Assembly: GCA_029939635.1 (NCBI GenBank)
Contig: JAOZSN010000169.1
Span: 1-5,770 of the forward strand
Source: Deltaproteobacteria bacterium
Lineage (GTDB): Bacteria > Desulfobacterota > Desulfobulbia > Desulfobulbales > SURF-16
DNA length: 5,770 nucleotides
Reading direction: 5' to 3'
The notes under the pieces are model-generated. The model worked only from the letters and a program-made list of their open reading frames with translations, was not told where the DNA came from and searched no databases. Positions within the stretch are counted from its first letter, which is position 1. Each line of letters begins with the position of its first letter. Positions 4,962-5,770 of the stretch are shown in pieces. The translations under genes and the position numbers were made by a program.

Positions 4962-5246
4962 ATGGCTGAGACCATTGATGAGTTGACCATAAATTGGGAA
5001 GAAGACGGCATCCTGACCTGTAAGGAGTTGGACAAAGAAGTTTTGACCAAGGGGGCCTGGTCCACCATTCTCTTTCGTTACCAGCAATGGGACAAGAAGA
5101 AGGAAGAGTATGGCCCTGACCGCTATACCATCCGGCGTTATCAGAAGCGGGATGGCCAGTACAACTCCAAGAGTAAATTTAATATCTCCAGTCCAGCCCA
5201 GGCCCAAAAAATTATAGATGTATTGCAGGGTTGGTTGAAGGAGTAG
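4962..5246 (+). CDS. Small conserved protein, PC4-like (putative)
   Basis: This 94-residue soluble protein is rich in Lys, Asp, Glu and aromatic residues. Its core runs DGILTCKELDKEVLTKGAW (15-33), then RYQQWD (39-44) and GPDRYTIRRYQKRDGQY (51-67). KFNISSPAQAQKIIDVLQGWL (72-92) follows. The pattern of strands ending in a C-terminal amphipathic helix, with a xYTIRRYxKxxGxY block, recalls the PC4/YdbC single-stranded-nucleic-acid-binding fold. Similar short proteins are, from memory, widespread in delta-proteobacteria as hypothetical proteins. The PC4 link is a fold-level guess. ATG 4962 is preferred over ATG 4926 because only the former has a ribosome binding site. The gene appears monocistronic, lying between the regulator remnant and the prepilin gene. 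Its function is unknown. Confidence 0.85.
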   Translation: MAETIDELTINWEEDGILTCKELDKEVLTKGAWSTILFRYQQWDKKKEEYGPDRYTIRRYQKRDGQYNSKSKFNISSPAQAQKIIDVLQGWLKE

Positions 5247-5253
5247 AAGATTT

Positions 5254-5286
5254 GGGCAAAGGGATAATTTTTCTGGACTTTTGCCT
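5254..5286 (+). terminator. Candidate stem-loop after the PC4-like gene
   Basis: GGGCAAAGG (5254-5262) can pair with CTTTTGCCT (5278-5286), including two G-U pairs, across a 15-base loop, seven bases after the stop codon. A second stem, GAGCTT (5294-5299) with AAGCTC (5311-5316), follows. Neither has a trailing T-run, so termination, if it happens here, is probably not classical rho-independent. Confidence 0.3.
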
Positions 5287-5339
5287 GCCTGGTGAGCTTA
5301 AATAATAGAGAAGCTCCATTGAGGCATTAAAGTGTTGTT

Positions 5340-5367
5340 TTGACGATTGAATAGCCCTAGGTAATTT
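5340..5367 (+). promoter_or_regulatory. Candidate promoter of the prepilin gene
   Basis: TTGACG (5340-5345, 5 of 6 to the -35 consensus) is followed after 16 bp by a weak TAATTT (5362-5367). No sigma-54 GG-N10-GC type element was seen in the 158-bp gap, although many type IV pilin genes use one. A run of ten A residues (5381-5390) precedes the ribosome binding site. Confidence 0.35.
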
Positions 5368-5404
5368 GTGGGTAAAAAGTAAAAAAAAAATGAGGGGTAC
5401 AAAA

Positions 5405-5770
5405 ATGGATCAAAAAGGTTTTACGCTCATCGAATTGATTATGGTTATTGTCATTTTGGGAATCTTGGCGGCAACTGCCATGCCAAAATATGTTGAGATG
5501 CGTACAGAGGCCAGAGAGGCAACGGTTGATGGTTTAGCTGGTGCTGTTGCCGGTGCTTCAGCCATTGGTCATGCGGCCTGTTTGATAGATACATCGTGTG
5601 ATGTGACGGCTGCGTATAACACTGGTGTGAATGTTACCACAATGGGTGGTGTCACGGTTGATATGGCATATGGGTATCCGGCTGCCTCTACTCTTGGCAT
5701 TCAGCGTGCTATGGATTATACCGCTGGGCAGTTTAATGAAACACATAGTACTGCAACACCACCAGTAAGC
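5405..5770 (+). CDS. Type IV prepilin-like protein, MshA-like (partial, 3' end off window)
   Basis: The first 122 residues are present and the frame is open to the window end. The N-terminus MDQKG-FTLIELIMVIVILGILAATAMPKY is a textbook class III signal. The leader has five residues, cleavage by prepilin peptidase falls between Gly5 and Phe6, Phe6 is then N-methylated, and Glu10 is position 5 of the mature protein. The hydrophobic helix (6-26) anchors the subunit before assembly and forms the fibre core. A VDGLAGAVAGASAIGHAA stretch (41-58) resembles the MSHA pilin and type II pseudopilin group. Cys59 and Cys65 could form a small disulfide loop. GAGGGG (5392-5397) lies seven bases before the ATG. 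It probably heads a pilus or secretion operon. A major pilin versus a pseudopilin cannot be decided without the C-terminus. Confidence 0.93.
   Translation, partial: MDQKGFTLIELIMVIVILGILAATAMPKYVEMRTEAREATVDGLAGAVAGASAIGHAACLIDTSCDVTAAYNTGVNVTTMGGVTVDMAYGYPAASTLGIQRAMDYTAGQFNETHSTATPPVS

Noticed and set aside
4619..5269. The 11-bp direct repeat AAGGGATAATT at 4619-4629 and 5259-5269, considered as possible element ends or a duplication.
   Set aside because: A few repeats of this length are expected by chance in a window this size, and the sequence between is not element-like.

Overview
The window looks like a chromosomal segment from a Desulfobacterota (delta-proteobacterial) bacterium, probably a sulfate reducer of the Desulfobulbales/Desulfotalea type. 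This is inferred from the kinds of genes present: a UPF0280/COG2122 ApbE-like protein, paired TIGR04283/TIGR04282 glycosyltransferases, and a short basic protein of a type common in this phylum. GC content is moderate. There is no rRNA, tRNA, CRISPR array or intact mobile element.

Left part (1-2040): a CvpA-family membrane protein on + is followed by two glycosyltransferase-like genes on -. The 3' ends of cvpA and the first glycosyltransferase overlap by 69 bp, and a candidate terminator for cvpA lies inside the opposing coding sequence. The two glycosyltransferases belong to families often found side by side.

Middle (2040-3663): a divergent promoter region leads to the UPF0280 gene on +. 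Next come an almost perfect 21-bp dyad and a 177-residue conserved protein of unknown function with a strong ribosome binding site. That gene converges on a gene from the right. The gap between them (3506-3663) can fold into a closed three-way junction and may hold a structured RNA or processing element.

Right part (3664-5770): a two-domain signalling protein on - has a degenerate Hpt-like N-terminus with Gln at the phospho-histidine position, followed by an intact receiver domain. Its strong sigma-70-type promoter faces a gap holding a previously hidden remnant. This is the first 31 codons of a receiver domain followed, in the same frame, by a degraded Fis-type helix-turn-helix, as expected of an NtrC-family response regulator that lost its middle. 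A small PC4-like protein and the start of a type IV prepilin (MshA-like) gene follow on +; the prepilin runs off the window end.

The genes do not form one pathway. They read as several short units: envelope glycosyl transfer, sulfur or cofactor metabolism, signalling and pilus. The most notable items are the Hpt-degenerate response regulator beside the NtrC-type pseudogene upstream of a pilin, the three-way-junction element, and the 21-bp dyad.
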